A DNA stretch of 64,000 nucleotides from Mesocricetibacter intestinalis (GTDB lineage: Bacteria; Pseudomonadota; Gammaproteobacteria; Enterobacterales; Pasteurellaceae), in the NCBI RefSeq assembly GCF_004363295.1, contig NZ_SNYQ01000001.1:434001-498000 (forward strand), read 5' to 3'. This document shows positions 9,388 to 19,814 of this stretch, piece after piece. The notes under the pieces are model-generated. The model was not told the DNA's origin and made no database searches. It worked only from the letters and a program-made list of their open reading frames with translations. The position numbers were made by a program, and so were the translations under genes. Each line of letters opens with the position of its first letter. The stretch's first letter is position 1.

Positions 9388-9853
9388 TTTTTCTCCTTTT
9401 GTAAATATTCCTCCGTTTAGCCTGCTGAGCTTTTTTGGGCAGGCTAAGGGGCGGTTTTAGTATGCTGAAGATAAGGGTTGTTATGAATTTGTCAATGGCA
9501 TTCTTGTGAATTTTGAAATCATCATCATTTGATCATTTTTTAACCTGTTGTTTTATTTGGTTTATTTTTTTATTAAAAAATAAGGAATAATTTTAAGAAG
9601 GTTTAAAATTTTAATTAATTCATATTGTTATGCCTTATATTCTTTTAAGTAATAAAGGATTTTATTTTTATTTAATTATTTTAAATAAAATTGTTAAGGA
9701 ATATAGATAATATTTTTAATATTGTTTATATTCTGCCAAATAAGATGGATATTTTATATTCGTTGACAGGAGCGTCTTATTTAGCCCATTTAATAATAAC
9801 TTTAGTATTTTTTAGGGTTTCTGTTGTCGGGCAGGGTCTGAAAGGGGTAAACC
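9388..9853. other. AT-rich leader of the adhesin gene
   Basis: About 470 bases between divergent genes. The part from about 9500 to 9800 is strikingly A/T-rich compared with its neighbours. A perfect -35 hexamer TTGACA is at 9763-9768, but the best -10 (TTTAAT, 9789-9794) is 20 bp away, so the promoter is uncertain. No homopolymer or short tandem tract long enough to suggest phase variation is present. GAAAGGGG at 9840-9847 serves as ribosome binding site for the adhesin ATG at 9854. Confidence 0.5.
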
Positions 9854-12800
9854 ATGAAATTTAAAAAATTAATGCTATGCGCAGCAATAGGGGGGATGTT
9901 TATTTCATCGCCTTTATATGCGGAGGATACGGGATCTGCTGACGAAGCTTCGGCAGATAGCAATAAGATAAACTACTTCTCGGTTAAATCAACAGAAGCG
10001 GGAAATAAAGAGAATGATGGGGCAAGCGGTGTAGATTCCGTTGCCATCGGACCTAATGCTAAGACAGGTAAAGGCGCACCTAATTCCATTGCAATCGGTT
10101 CTAATAGTAAAGCCGGAGAGAGTGCCGGGGAAAACTCTATTGCAATCGGATTTAAGGCGAGAACAGTTGGGGATACTAGCATTGGAGAACAACCTACTGC
10201 TGGAAATAATGCTATCGCTATAGGTGCTAATGCAGGGGTATTAGCGAGAAAAGGTATTGCTATAGGTGCGGATGCCGTTGTAACAGGTTATGGAAGAGAA
10301 GCTATAGCCATAGGTGCAGCCGCTAAAGCAACGTTCGATGATGCTATTGCTATCGGAAACAGTGCTAATGCATCTACAAAGAATGGAATCGCAATTGGTA
10401 AAGGCACAAAAACAGGGGGAGTTAGTGCAATTGCTATCGGTGAAGAAAGCAGTAGTATAAACTCAGGTGGTATAGCTATAGGTAAGCAATCAGAGAGTAA
10501 ACTCTATGCTGTTGCTATTGGTTCGACGGCACAAGCGACTGCTACCAGTGCTGTTGCCATAGGTGATACAGCTCAGGCTAAAGCTAATAATACAGTAGCT
10601 TTAGGCTCCAGAGCTGAAGCTACTAATACCAGCGATACAGCACTGGGTACAACCTCTAAAGCTTCCGGTGGCTGGAGCGTTGCTATTGGTCAGGAAAGTA
10701 AAGCGAGTGGAGCGATTTCCTTTGCCGGCGGATATGATGCACAGGCTGCAGGGTATACTGCTCAAGCTATAGGGATGAGTTCCCGGGCAGGTGGTGAAGC
10801 CGCTAATGCTTATGGCCGTGAGGCAATAGCTGCCGGCTTGGCCTCTAACGCTATCGGTCTTCAGGCTACTGCAACAGGTGATGATTCTATTGCTATTGGT
10901 CGTCAGGCTACAGCCGTCAAGCAAGGTGTTAACGGTATTGCAATCGGTCAATTATCTTATATTGGGGCGAAGACTGAACTGGGTGGCACACCAGAAGGCG
11001 GGGTACCTGATCATTCTTTATCAATTGTTGATAATGATACAAGTTCAGGTAAACCTAACCAAGAATATATGAATTCTATTGCAATCGGTAATTCGGCCAA
11101 GTCTTTTGGATACCAAAATACTGTATTAGGTGCCGGTGCCGAAGCCTATGACACCAATGATGTCGCTATTGGTATAGCTGCTAAAGCTAAAGGCAATTAT
11201 GCAACAGCTATCGGTCAACAAGCTAATGCTAATGGATTGGAAGCTACAGCCCTAGGTCATTGGGCTCGCGCTTATGGTGATAATGCAATTGCTATCGGCT
11301 CTTATGCAATTACCAGTACTTTAGATGGAAGCGGTGAAGTTACTAATGGAATTGCTATTGGTCAACAAGCTCGAGCAGCTTCCAGTAATTCTGTAGCTTT
11401 AGGTAAAAATTCTTTAGCCTATATTGCTGATGATGTAAAAACCGAAGCTTACCTATCTAAGGAGGCTTTTGCTAAAGAGAATGGTGTAGTTTCTGTTGGT
11501 AATGCGGAATACAAAGTAGGTGAAGATACTGTTGCAGAAAATCGTCGCCGTATTATTAATGTAGCCGGTGGTGCAGATGATTATGATGCGGTTAATGTAG
11601 CTCAGTTAAAACAAGTAGGGCTAAAATTTACCGGAGATAATAAAAAGGATGGTAAACCTGTAGAAGGTAGCGTTAATCTTGGTACTCAGCAATTAGCTAT
11701 TAATGGTGATGCTAATATTACAACCACTGTTAACGGTCAAGCTATATCCTTAGCACTTTCTAAAGATGTAATCGATAAATTAGGGGCAGTACAATACTTT
11801 TCTGTAAAATCTACGGAAACCGGTAATAAAAATAATGCAGGTGCTACAGGTACCAATGCTATTGCTATCGGTCCGAAAGTTACCGCAAGCGGTGAGGGTA
11901 GTGTTGCCATCGGTTTTAACAATAGTATGGCTGGTGCCGGTGGGGTGGTTATTGGTCGCAATACCAGAACCAGCGGAGATAGCACTGTTATTATCGGTGA
12001 TGGCGCCGGTGTTGATCCTAATATTTCATTAGACGGCCATATCGCAATCGGTAAAAATGCACGTGTATTTGCCGGTGGTGGCGAACAAGAAGCGAAACTT
12101 GGTTTTGACCCAACAAACTGGCCTAAGGGCGGTGCCGGTGGTTATGATAATCCGACCGATCGCAGTCGTGTAGCAACCGGTATTGCTATGGGGGTTAATG
12201 CTAAGGGACGTACTGGTTCCATCGATATCGGCGGTCGTACCTATAATGGCCTTATGGGCGGTAAACAAGTAAAAGGCAATGATGCTATCGGTTTCCATGT
12301 AAATCAGACCGCATTAGGTACCAATACCTATGCTAAAGGGTTATTCTCCACTATGTTGGGTTCTTACTCTATTGCCACAGGTAGTTTTGACGGTTCCGGA
12401 CGTATGAATACCGCAGCATATGGCGCTCAAAACTTTGGCGCTACCGTAGTAGGTTCTTTAAATAGTATTCGCTCTAACGGTAGTGGTGGTTTATTCTCCC
12501 CTTCTTATCAAGGGATAGCCAATACCATCGTCGGTTTAGCCAATACTGCGGATAATACAAACGGATCATTAGTATTTGGTGCGGGTAATAAAGTCACTAA
12601 TTCTATTACAAGGATTGTTGCACCAACCAGCGGCGCAGATTCTGTTGATGCCATGGTAGATAAGTTACAATCTGCAATTCGAAGCAGCGATAGTGGTGGT
12701 GCTACCATGGCCTTTGGTGGCGGCAATGTAGCGGACTATACACAACGTACCGCAATTATCGGGGTTAATAATACGGTAACTGGTACAGCTCAAAATATCA

Positions 12801-15800
12801 GCGAATCTAACGCTATTACCGGTTTTGAAAATACTGCGACTAATGTAAGTCATGTAACAGCTACAGGTAGTAACAATACAATTGCAGACACTAAGAACAC
12901 GATTCTTTTGGGGGATAATCGTACGGTTACCGGTTCAGAAGATAGCATTATTCTAGGACGTGCAAACAAAGCAGCTGCTAATAACGGTTTACGTGCTGTA
13001 CCTGAAACAACTATTAATACAACCGCCGACAGAGTTGTGGTGATGGGGTATAACGCTGATGCTACAGTAAATGATAGTGTCGCTTTAGGCTCTCATGCAG
13101 TGGCAACTGTTGATAAAGGTGTTGCCGGTTACGATATTTCAACAGACAAAGCCTCAACAAAAACAGATGCAACCTGGGTTTCTACTCTAGGTTCCGTTTC
13201 TGTCGGTGCTGATGGAAAGACCCGTCAAATCACTAATGTAGCTGCCGGTGCAGTGGATACTGATGCAGTTAACGTAGCTCAGCTAAAAGCCGCCCGTGTA
13301 GAAGTGGTAGCCGGTGATAATGTAACGGTAGATACTGATACAACCGCAGGTCATACTAAATATACAGTGAGTTCCAGTGATAAATATATTACTGGTGCAG
13401 AACTTAGCGGCGATACACTAACCATTAACCGTAATGATGGTGAAAAATTCACGGTCAATAACTTAGCCACTAAAACTGATCTGGCTGCGGATAAGATCCA
13501 TTATTACAGTGTAAAAGGTCCTCAAACTCCAGGTGGTAACTATAATAATGATGGCGCTACAGGCGATAACGCCTTAGCAGCTGGCGTAGGAGCCAGTGCA
13601 GTCGCTCATAACAGTATCGCTATTGGTCATAAAGCTTGGATTCTGGATAGTAACGGCGGTAAAGGCAGTGGTGATATTGCTATCGGTAATGGAGCCAAGG
13701 TTGAAAACTATGCGGATCAAAGTGCCGGTATTTCCTTAGGACAAAATGCCTATGTTGAAAATATGGCGGGTAAACAGGAAGCTATCTTTGCTCTAGGTCA
13801 AACAACATTTAGCGGTAATTTCTTGTCTACTGCAAGAATTCCGGCTGACCCATCTAAGCTTGCGGCAGGTATTGCCATTGGGGAAAACTCCTATGCACGT
13901 TCCGGTAGTTTGATGGTTGGTACCCATAAGTATATTGGTAAATTAGGTGATGTGAATGTAGATACATCGACTGAAGCAGGCCGTAGAGCAACAGGAGTGG
14001 GGGTAAATGCCGTTACCATAGGTACCAATAGTTTTAACCATGGTACTTTCTCAACAATTACAGGGGCATATTCTATTGCAACAAGTAATTATGCTGGCGG
14101 TCGTAACTCAACTGATGCCGGTAAGAACTTTGGTTCCACTATTACGGGTTCTTTGAATAGTATTGAATCTGCTACCGCTGAAAACTCATCTTCTGGCGTA
14201 GCTAGTAGTATAGTCGGTCTTGCCAATAAAGTTGCTAATGCAAATGGTGCTTTAATCTTCGGTGCGGGGAATGAAATTACGAACTCGGTAACAAGTATTT
14301 CTATCCCAGGTACAGGATTATTAGATAGCTCTTCTGCGGCAAATTCTGCTAAAGAGTTACAAGAGAAGATGCTAGATATTATTCGTAACACAGATAGTGG
14401 AGGTTCAACTCTCGCTATTGGGGGCAGTAACAAAGCTGACTATACCCGCGCCTCTTCTATTATCGGCGTGAAAAATACCTTAACAGGTACTGCAGAAGAT
14501 ATTAGCCAATATAACTCCATTATGGGGTATAACAATAAAGCGGAAAATGTAGATGATGTAACTGTAGCTGGTATTAATAATACAATTACAGGAACTAAGA
14601 CCGCTGTTGTTTTCGGTGATAATCACAAAGTAACAGGTGCTCATAACAGCGTTGTTATTGGCTCTGTAGACGAAGAAACGGAATTAACTGCTACTGATGC
14701 TGTTGTAATTGGCCATAATGCCAATGTAGCCGTGGCTGGCGGTGTCGCTTTAGGTTCAGGTGCTATAGCAAATACCGATAAAGGCGTTGCCGGTTATGAT
14801 ATTTTAACCAATGCAGCTTCAACAAAAACAGATGCAACTTGGAAATCTACTCTAGCTGCTGTTTCTGTGGGTAGTAATGGGAATACCCGTCAAATCACCA
14901 ATGTTGCTGCCGGTGCTGCCGATACCGATGCGGTTAATGTAGCTCAGCTAAAAGCCGCCCGTGTAGAAGTAGTTGCCGGTGATAATGTAACGGTAGATAC
15001 TGATACAACTGCAGGTCATACTAAATATACAGTGAAATCTACTGATACAAAAGTTAAGAGCGGTACTGTTACCTATGGGAATAATGGTGCAGGTACAATG
15101 ACCTTAACTGATACCGCAGGCGGTACAGTAAATGTAACCGGTTTACAGGATAAGTATATTACCGGTGCTTCTCTTAGCGGCGATACTTTAACTATTAGCC
15201 GTAATGATGGTGCAAAATTTACTGTCAATAATTTAGCTACTAAGACGGATTTAGCTGCTAATAAGATTGAATACTTCTCAGTGAAATCTGAAGAAACTGG
15301 TAATAAAGATAATACTGGCGCTACAGGAGTTAACGCAATTGCCATTGGCCCTAATGCAAGAGCCTTATTGGAAAATTCAGTGGCTCTGGGTAATGGCGCA
15401 AGAGTAACTAATGAGGGTGGTGTAGGAACAGCTGGTATTGCAATCGGTAAAAATGCTTACTCTCACGCGATGACTAACGGTAATCATGAGGCAATTATTA
15501 CCTTTGGTCGTGATAAAAATCAGTTAGCAGGCGGTGTAGCCATTGGTCAAGATACACATGCTCGCATTGGTAATGTTGAGTTGGGTAATCGCGATTACAG
15601 TGGTCAAATCGGCGACTTCGATTTTAGAACAAGCAACGGAAAAATCGGAGGAGCTGCCATTGCCGATAATGGTAGACTCAATAACTCTGATGTTACTACC
15701 GGTGTAGGTTCAACCACAGTGGGTGATAACTCTTTCAATATGGCAAATTTTGCTACTATCCAAGGTTCATATAACGTTATTTCAAAAGCTTATGATAAAC

Positions 15801-18800
15801 CGACCGCATCTTGGGCCGGTAACCAAATCACAAGAGGAACCAATGCCTTGCATAATGCAGGTGCGGCTATCCAAGGATTAGGTTCAGTGATTAACGGTTC
15901 TTTGAATAGCATTGAAGGTAATGAAGAGTTAAGCGCTAATATTTTCTCTTTATTAGGTGGTGGTAGTGATCCAGTTAACGGTTTAATGTATTCAGGTACG
16001 GCTTCCAATATTATCGGGGTGGCTAACCGTATCAATAAGAGTAATGGTGCTTTAATTTTCGGTACCGGTAATGAGATTACTAACTCTTATATTACACCTG
16101 ATAGTCCGATTATTATGGATTCATTATCAACAAATGTTCCATTCCTCGGAACTTTAACATTGGATCCAACCATTGCTTCTTCTTCCGTAAAAGAGTTAGC
16201 GGAAACTTTCCGTAAATATGCTCAGGATAATCGTTTTGCTTCCGTGGGTATTACGGGTTCGGGCAATAAAGCGGATTATGCTTTATTCTCTACCATCTCT
16301 GGGGTGGGTAATACCTTAACAGGTAATGGAGCCACAACCAATGAGGTACTAAACTCGGGTAATACTAAGTTAGCACAAGCGACATCTAGTAATGTATTTA
16401 GTGCATTTAATGCGGTTAGTGGCTATGAAAATACCGCAACCAATGTTTCATATGCGCTACTTAACGGAGTAAAAAATACAGTATCAAACTCAGAGCATAT
16501 TGTTGTTAATGGTAGTTACAATGAATTAACAGATAGTGATAATGCTACGGTAATAGGCGATAAACGCAAACTTACCGATGCAGATAATAGCATTGTTATA
16601 GGTTCGGCAGATGCAGAAACTGAGCTTAATGTGAAAAATGCCACTGTACTTGGCCATAATGCCAATGTAGCCGTGGCTGGCGGTGTCGCTTTAGGTTCAG
16701 GTGCTATTGCAAATACTGATAAAGGCGCTGCCGGTTATGATATTTTAACCAATGCCGCTTCAACAAAAACAGATGCAACTTGGAAATCTACTCTAGCTGC
16801 TGTTTCTGTGGGTAGTAGTGGAAATACCCGTCAAATCACTAATGTAGCTGCTGGTGCTGCCGATACCGATGCGGTTAACGTAGCTCAGCTAAAAGCTGCT
16901 CGTGTAGAAGTGGTAGCCGGTGATAATATTTCAGTCGTTAAAGATACGTCAAAAGGTTATACGGAGTATAAGGTGAGTGCCGTTGATAAATATATCACCG
17001 GAGCAACACTTAATGATGGTACTTTAACTATTAATCGTAATGACGGAGAGCAGTTCACTGTTTCAAATTTAGCGACTAAAGACGATGTGGCTGCGGATAA
17101 GATCCATTATTATAGTGTTAATGCACCGAAAAATCTCGATAACTACGATAATGATGGTGCTAAGCAGGTGGGTAGTATAGTAGCTGGACCTAATGCTTTA
17201 AGTAAAGCGGTGTTTTCAAATGTGATGGGTTCCTATTCCCGTATTGATGCCGATTCTACTTTCCAAGGTGCTACGGCATCCGTTTACGGGGCATTTAATA
17301 CCATTACACAAAATGAAAATAGCGATATGTTTGACGGTGTTGCTAATAGTATTATCGGTGTTGCCAATAAAACGGAAAATGCCAATGGTGCGCTAATCTT
17401 CGGTGCGGGTAACCAAATCAGTAACTCCGCTGGAGCCGTAACTCTAACGCCTGAACAAATCGCTAAAATTCAGCAGGCGGTTGTGAATAATACACCGGAA
17501 GATATCGCTTCCATTCTGGCTGAAGCGGTGAAAGACAGCGGCGGTGCGGTAATGGCCGTTGGTGGCGCAAACAGTGCAAATTACGCCAAACTTTCACAGT
17601 TAACCGGTGTTGGTAACAGCTTAACCGGTACGGCGGAAACACCAAGTTCTTATAACTTTATTACCGGTTATCTGAACAATGGTAGCAATATCAATCATCT
17701 GACGGCGATTGGTTCGAACAATAAGGTAGCGGATACGGATAACGCCATTGTGTTGTCGGATAATCGTAAACTTAGCGGTGCACATAATGCTGTTGTTATC
17801 GGTATAGCAGATAAAGAAACTGAGCTTAAAGTAGAAGATGCAACGATACTTGGTCATAATGCCAATGTAATTGTGGCTGGTGGTGTCGCTTTAGGTTCGG
17901 GTTCTATAGCAAGCACAGATAAAGGTGTAGCTGGTTATGATCCTTTGACTAACAAACCTTCTACTGATACGACGAATTCTACTTGGAATTCTACCTTAGG
18001 TGCTGTTTCTGTTGGTAGTGAAGGAAAAACCCGTCAAATTACTAATGTAGCTGCCGGTGCTGCCGATACCGATGCGGTTAATGTGGCTCAGTTAAAACGA
18101 TTAGGCGAGGCTCTCACTAACAATACCAATGGCAAAATGTCTGCCTTTACCGTAGGTGCTGGTCAAGCTGCCGGCATCACCGTTAACAATGAGAATCCGC
18201 GTTTTGATATTGTAGGTGCTGACAATATTAAGACGGAGGTTAAGGGTAATACCGTTGAAGTCGGTTTGGCTGATAAGGTTACGCTAACTGATAACGGTAG
18301 TATCCAGATTGGTAATACGACGGTCGATAACTCAGGTATTACTATTAAACCAAGCCAAGAAGGTGGTAAGGAAGTATCCTTAACTAATACAGGCTTAAAT
18401 AACGGCGGTAATAAGATTGTTAATGTTGCAGATGGTGATATTAGTGAAAATAGTACCGATGCCGTAAACGGTTCTCAGTTACATGCAACCAATGAACGAG
18501 TTACTAATGTTGAAAACAAGATTAAAGATATTTCCACTGATGTAACTAATAATATTTCAAGCATCAACAACGAAGTTAATAATGTTAAGAACGAAGTGAA
18601 TAACGTAAAAGGAGATGTTAATAACGTTAAAAACGAAGTTAATAATGTGAAGAACGAAGTTGCCAAAGGTTGGAATATTGAAGCGACGGAAGATGGCGGT
18701 AAAGTTATTAACGGCCAAAAAGCTAATGTGAAAATGGGTGATACCGTCAATATTAAGGCTGGTAAAAATATTGAAATCACTCAGGACGGCAATAGCCTGA

Positions 18801-19261
18801 AAGTTTCCGCCGCGGCAAATCAAAGCTTTAGTAATATTCAGGTGGACAGTATTCAAATCGGTGGAAATAATGGACCTACCATTTCTTCCAATCAGGAGGG
18901 TAATATTGTAATCAATAATAAACGTATTACTAATGTTCAGGATGGTAAGGCTCCTAACGATGTAGCAACTGTAGGCCAGGTAAGCCGAGTGGAAAATAAA
19001 TTGAGCCGTAATATTCATAAAGTGGATAAAAACGCCCGTGCCGGTATTGCAGGTGCTAACGCAGCCGCTGCATTACCGCAGGTAAGAGGCAACGGTAAAT
19101 CTATGATGGCCACCGCCGTGGGTACCTTCAGAGGACAAAGCGCTATTGCCGTAGGATATTCAACTGCTTCAGATAACGGTAAAGTGATTCTGAAATTACA
19201 GGGAAATATGAATAGCCAAGGTGATGTAGGTGCAGGTGCCGGTGTAGGTTACGAATGGTAA
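9854..19261 (+). CDS. Giant trimeric autotransporter adhesin (YadA/Hia-like)
   Basis: A 3135-residue surface adhesin expected to form a homotrimer anchored in the outer membrane. The signal peptide is short (MKFKKLMLCAAIGGMFISSP, cleavage near LYAED). The passenger contains long runs of YadA-head repeats (AIAIG / AVAIG every 14-16 residues). Five modules start with a YFSVK or YYSV motif at about residues 39, 646, 1215, 1805 and 2417. Each ends in a neck of the form NVA-GA-DTDAVNVAQLK at about 581, 1140, 1695, 2342 and 2743. A canonical VNGSQLH neck is near 2868, followed by an NNVKNEV-type coiled coil (about 2895-2940) and the C-terminal YadA anchor (about 3062-3135) ending GVGYEW. Many N-X-S/T sequons are present (for example NAS, NTS, NDT, NQT, NVS). 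Base composition and codon use look more A/T-rich than flanking genes. Ligand unknown. Confidence 0.96.
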   Translation: MKFKKLMLCAAIGGMFISSPLYAEDTGSADEASADSNKINYFSVKSTEAGNKENDGASGVDSVAIGPNAKTGKGAPNSIAIGSNSKAGESAGENSIAIGFKARTVGDTSIGEQPTAGNNAIAIGANAGVLARKGIAIGADAVVTGYGREAIAIGAAAKATFDDAIAIGNSANASTKNGIAIGKGTKTGGVSAIAIGEESSSINSGGIAIGKQSESKLYAVAIGSTAQATATSAVAIGDTAQAKANNTVALGSRAEATNTSDTALGTTSKASGGWSVAIGQESKASGAISFAGGYDAQAAGYTAQAIGMSSRAGGEAANAYGREAIAAGLASNAIGLQATATGDDSIAIGRQATAVKQGVNGIAIGQLSYIGAKTELGGTPEGGVPDHSLSIVDNDTSSGKPNQEYMNSIAIGNSAKSFGYQNTVLGAGAEAYDTNDVAIGIAAKAKGNYATAIGQQANANGLEATALGHWARAYGDNAIAIGSYAITSTLDGSGEVTNGIAIGQQARAASSNSVALGKNSLAYIADDVKTEAYLSKEAFAKENGVVSVGNAEYKVGEDTVAENRRRIINVAGGADDYDAVNVAQLKQVGLKFTGDNKKDGKPVEGSVNLGTQQLAINGDANITTTVNGQAISLALSKDVIDKLGAVQYFSVKSTETGNKNNAGATGTNAIAIGPKVTASGEGSVAIGFNNSMAGAGGVVIGRNTRTSGDSTVIIGDGAGVDPNISLDGHIAIGKNARVFAGGGEQEAKLGFDPTNWPKGGAGGYDNPTDRSRVATGIAMGVNAKGRTGSIDIGGRTYNGLMGGKQVKGNDAIGFHVNQTALGTNTYAKGLFSTMLGSYSIATGSFDGSGRMNTAAYGAQNFGATVVGSLNSIRSNGSGGLFSPSYQGIANTIVGLANTADNTNGSLVFGAGNKVTNSITRIVAPTSGADSVDAMVDKLQSAIRSSDSGGATMAFGGGNVADYTQRTAIIGVNNTVTGTAQNISESNAITGFENTATNVSHVTATGSNNTIADTKNTILLGDNRTVTGSEDSIILGRANKAAANNGLRAVPETTINTTADRVVVMGYNADATVNDSVALGSHAVATVDKGVAGYDISTDKASTKTDATWVSTLGSVSVGADGKTRQITNVAAGAVDTDAVNVAQLKAARVEVVAGDNVTVDTDTTAGHTKYTVSSSDKYITGAELSGDTLTINRNDGEKFTVNNLATKTDLAADKIHYYSVKGPQTPGGNYNNDGATGDNALAAGVGASAVAHNSIAIGHKAWILDSNGGKGSGDIAIGNGAKVENYADQSAGISLGQNAYVENMAGKQEAIFALGQTTFSGNFLSTARIPADPSKLAAGIAIGENSYARSGSLMVGTHKYIGKLGDVNVDTSTEAGRRATGVGVNAVTIGTNSFNHGTFSTITGAYSIATSNYAGGRNSTDAGKNFGSTITGSLNSIESATAENSSSGVASSIVGLANKVANANGALIFGAGNEITNSVTSISIPGTGLLDSSSAANSAKELQEKMLDIIRNTDSGGSTLAIGGSNKADYTRASSIIGVKNTLTGTAEDISQYNSIMGYNNKAENVDDVTVAGINNTITGTKTAVVFGDNHKVTGAHNSVVIGSVDEETELTATDAVVIGHNANVAVAGGVALGSGAIANTDKGVAGYDILTNAASTKTDATWKSTLAAVSVGSNGNTRQITNVAAGAADTDAVNVAQLKAARVEVVAGDNVTVDTDTTAGHTKYTVKSTDTKVKSGTVTYGNNGAGTMTLTDTAGGTVNVTGLQDKYITGASLSGDTLTISRNDGAKFTVNNLATKTDLAANKIEYFSVKSEETGNKDNTGATGVNAIAIGPNARALLENSVALGNGARVTNEGGVGTAGIAIGKNAYSHAMTNGNHEAIITFGRDKNQLAGGVAIGQDTHARIGNVELGNRDYSGQIGDFDFRTSNGKIGGAAIADNGRLNNSDVTTGVGSTTVGDNSFNMANFATIQGSYNVISKAYDKPTASWAGNQITRGTNALHNAGAAIQGLGSVINGSLNSIEGNEELSANIFSLLGGGSDPVNGLMYSGTASNIIGVANRINKSNGALIFGTGNEITNSYITPDSPIIMDSLSTNVPFLGTLTLDPTIASSSVKELAETFRKYAQDNRFASVGITGSGNKADYALFSTISGVGNTLTGNGATTNEVLNSGNTKLAQATSSNVFSAFNAVSGYENTATNVSYALLNGVKNTVSNSEHIVVNGSYNELTDSDNATVIGDKRKLTDADNSIVIGSADAETELNVKNATVLGHNANVAVAGGVALGSGAIANTDKGAAGYDILTNAASTKTDATWKSTLAAVSVGSSGNTRQITNVAAGAADTDAVNVAQLKAARVEVVAGDNISVVKDTSKGYTEYKVSAVDKYITGATLNDGTLTINRNDGEQFTVSNLATKDDVAADKIHYYSVNAPKNLDNYDNDGAKQVGSIVAGPNALSKAVFSNVMGSYSRIDADSTFQGATASVYGAFNTITQNENSDMFDGVANSIIGVANKTENANGALIFGAGNQISNSAGAVTLTPEQIAKIQQAVVNNTPEDIASILAEAVKDSGGAVMAVGGANSANYAKLSQLTGVGNSLTGTAETPSSYNFITGYLNNGSNINHLTAIGSNNKVADTDNAIVLSDNRKLSGAHNAVVIGIADKETELKVEDATILGHNANVIVAGGVALGSGSIASTDKGVAGYDPLTNKPSTDTTNSTWNSTLGAVSVGSEGKTRQITNVAAGAADTDAVNVAQLKRLGEALTNNTNGKMSAFTVGAGQAAGITVNNENPRFDIVGADNIKTEVKGNTVEVGLADKVTLTDNGSIQIGNTTVDNSGITIKPSQEGGKEVSLTNTGLNNGGNKIVNVADGDISENSTDAVNGSQLHATNERVTNVENKIKDISTDVTNNISSINNEVNNVKNEVNNVKGDVNNVKNEVNNVKNEVAKGWNIEATEDGGKVINGQKANVKMGDTVNIKAGKNIEITQDGNSLKVSAAANQSFSNIQVDSIQIGGNNGPTISSNQEGNIVINNKRITNVQDGKAPNDVATVGQVSRVENKLSRNIHKVDKNARAGIAGANAAAALPQVRGNGKSMMATAVGTFRGQSAIAVGYSTASDNGKVILKLQGNMNSQGDVGAGAGVGYEW
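14711..14876 (+). repeat. Long in-frame direct repeat in the adhesin gene, copy 1
   Basis: This stretch matches 16652-16817 at a constant offset of 1941 bases (647 codons). It includes two perfectly identical blocks, 14711-14766 and 14816-14876 (61 bp). It encodes the end of one passenger module, leading into the NVAQLK neck. A more diverged third copy begins near 17852. Because the offset is a multiple of three, recombination between copies would remove or add one 647-residue module without breaking the frame. Confidence 0.85.
16652..16817 (+). repeat. Long in-frame direct repeat in the adhesin gene, copy 2
   Basis: Second copy of the repeat at 14711-14876. Differences are a few single bases, mostly silent or conservative (Gly/Ala and Val/Ala changes), which suggests recent duplication or ongoing gene conversion between modules. 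Confidence 0.85.
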
Positions 19262-19271
19262 TAAGGGGATT

Positions 19272-19296
19272 CGGCGGCCCATATAAAGGGTCGCCG
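19272..19296 (+). other. Stem-loop between the adhesin and lipoprotein genes
   Basis: A 9-bp stem with one G-T pair, CGGCGGCCC (19272-19280) with GGGTCGCCG (19288-19296) and a 7-base loop, lies 10 bases after the adhesin stop. There is no T-run, so it is probably not a strong terminator. It could protect the 3' end of the very long mRNA or reduce read-through into the lipoprotein gene. Confidence 0.5.
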
Positions 19297-19321
19297 ATAT
19301 GCCTAAGAGATGAGGTCTGTT

Positions 19322-19741
19322 ATGTTCGGATTTAAACCTTTTGTATTTGTCAGCCTGTCCGTCGCCCTATTATCGGCCTGTTCTTCGGGTACTGTGGTTA
19401 CGGGCGAAGGAACAGCGGATAAGCTGATTTGGCCGGATCCGGTAAAGGATATCCGGTTTGAAAAGGGGAAGGGTATATATCCTAATCCGGTGAACTTGGA
19501 AAAGGTTTACAAAGGAGCTACCAAATCTCAGCTTTATTACTTGCTCGGTACGCCGCATTTTGATGAAGGTCTATCAGCACGGGAATGGGATTATGTTTTC
19601 TATTTCCCTACTCCGGGTGTTGCCCAAGGAGTAACCACCTGCCAATACAAAGTTCTGTTTGATAAACAGAAAATTGCCCGCAGTTTCTACTGGAAAGCGG
19701 TGGAACCGGCGGATGCGGTTTGCCCTCCCGGGGTAAAATAA
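19322..19741 (+). CDS. Small BamE-like (SmpA/OmlA) lipoprotein downstream of the adhesin
   Basis: A lipoprotein of 139 residues with a signal peptide and lipobox ALLSAC, lipidated Cys at residue 20. The mature part contains VNLEKVYKGATKSQLYYLLG (about 60-80) and EWDYVFYF, the pattern of the SmpA/OmlA fold found in BamE. I chose the ATG at 19322 because GAGG lies 6 bases upstream; the earlier ATG at 19310 has poorer spacing and would put charge before the signal. It is 60 bases after the adhesin on the same strand and is followed by a terminator. A plausible role is a dedicated assembly or surface-export partner of the adhesin, comparable in concept to SadB with SadA, but this is inference. 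It is not BamE itself judging by context. Confidence 0.75.
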   Translation: MFGFKPFVFVSLSVALLSACSSGTVVTGEGTADKLIWPDPVKDIRFEKGKGIYPNPVNLEKVYKGATKSQLYYLLGTPHFDEGLSAREWDYVFYFPTPGVAQGVTTCQYKVLFDKQKIARSFYWKAVEPADAVCPPGVK

Positions 19742-19760
19742 TATTTTACGTAACGAAATA

Positions 19761-19789
19761 AACCCTCTTTTACATAGAGGGTTTTTTAT
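19761..19789 (+). terminator. Intrinsic terminator after the adhesin-lipoprotein pair
   Basis: Stem AACCCTC (19761-19767) with GAGGGTT (19777-19783) followed by a T-run. Confidence 0.85.
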
Positions 19790-19814
19790 GCTTTTAATTT
19801 TCAGCCCTTCTTTT

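Noticed and set aside
9500-9853. Phase-variable repeat tract in the adhesin promoter
   Set aside because: The region is A/T-rich, but no homopolymer or short tandem unit is long enough to resemble known slippage tracts.
18475-19018. Long ORFs on the minus strand opposite the adhesin
   Set aside because: They are antisense shadows of the repetitive adhesin sequence, with no ribosome binding sites and biased composition.
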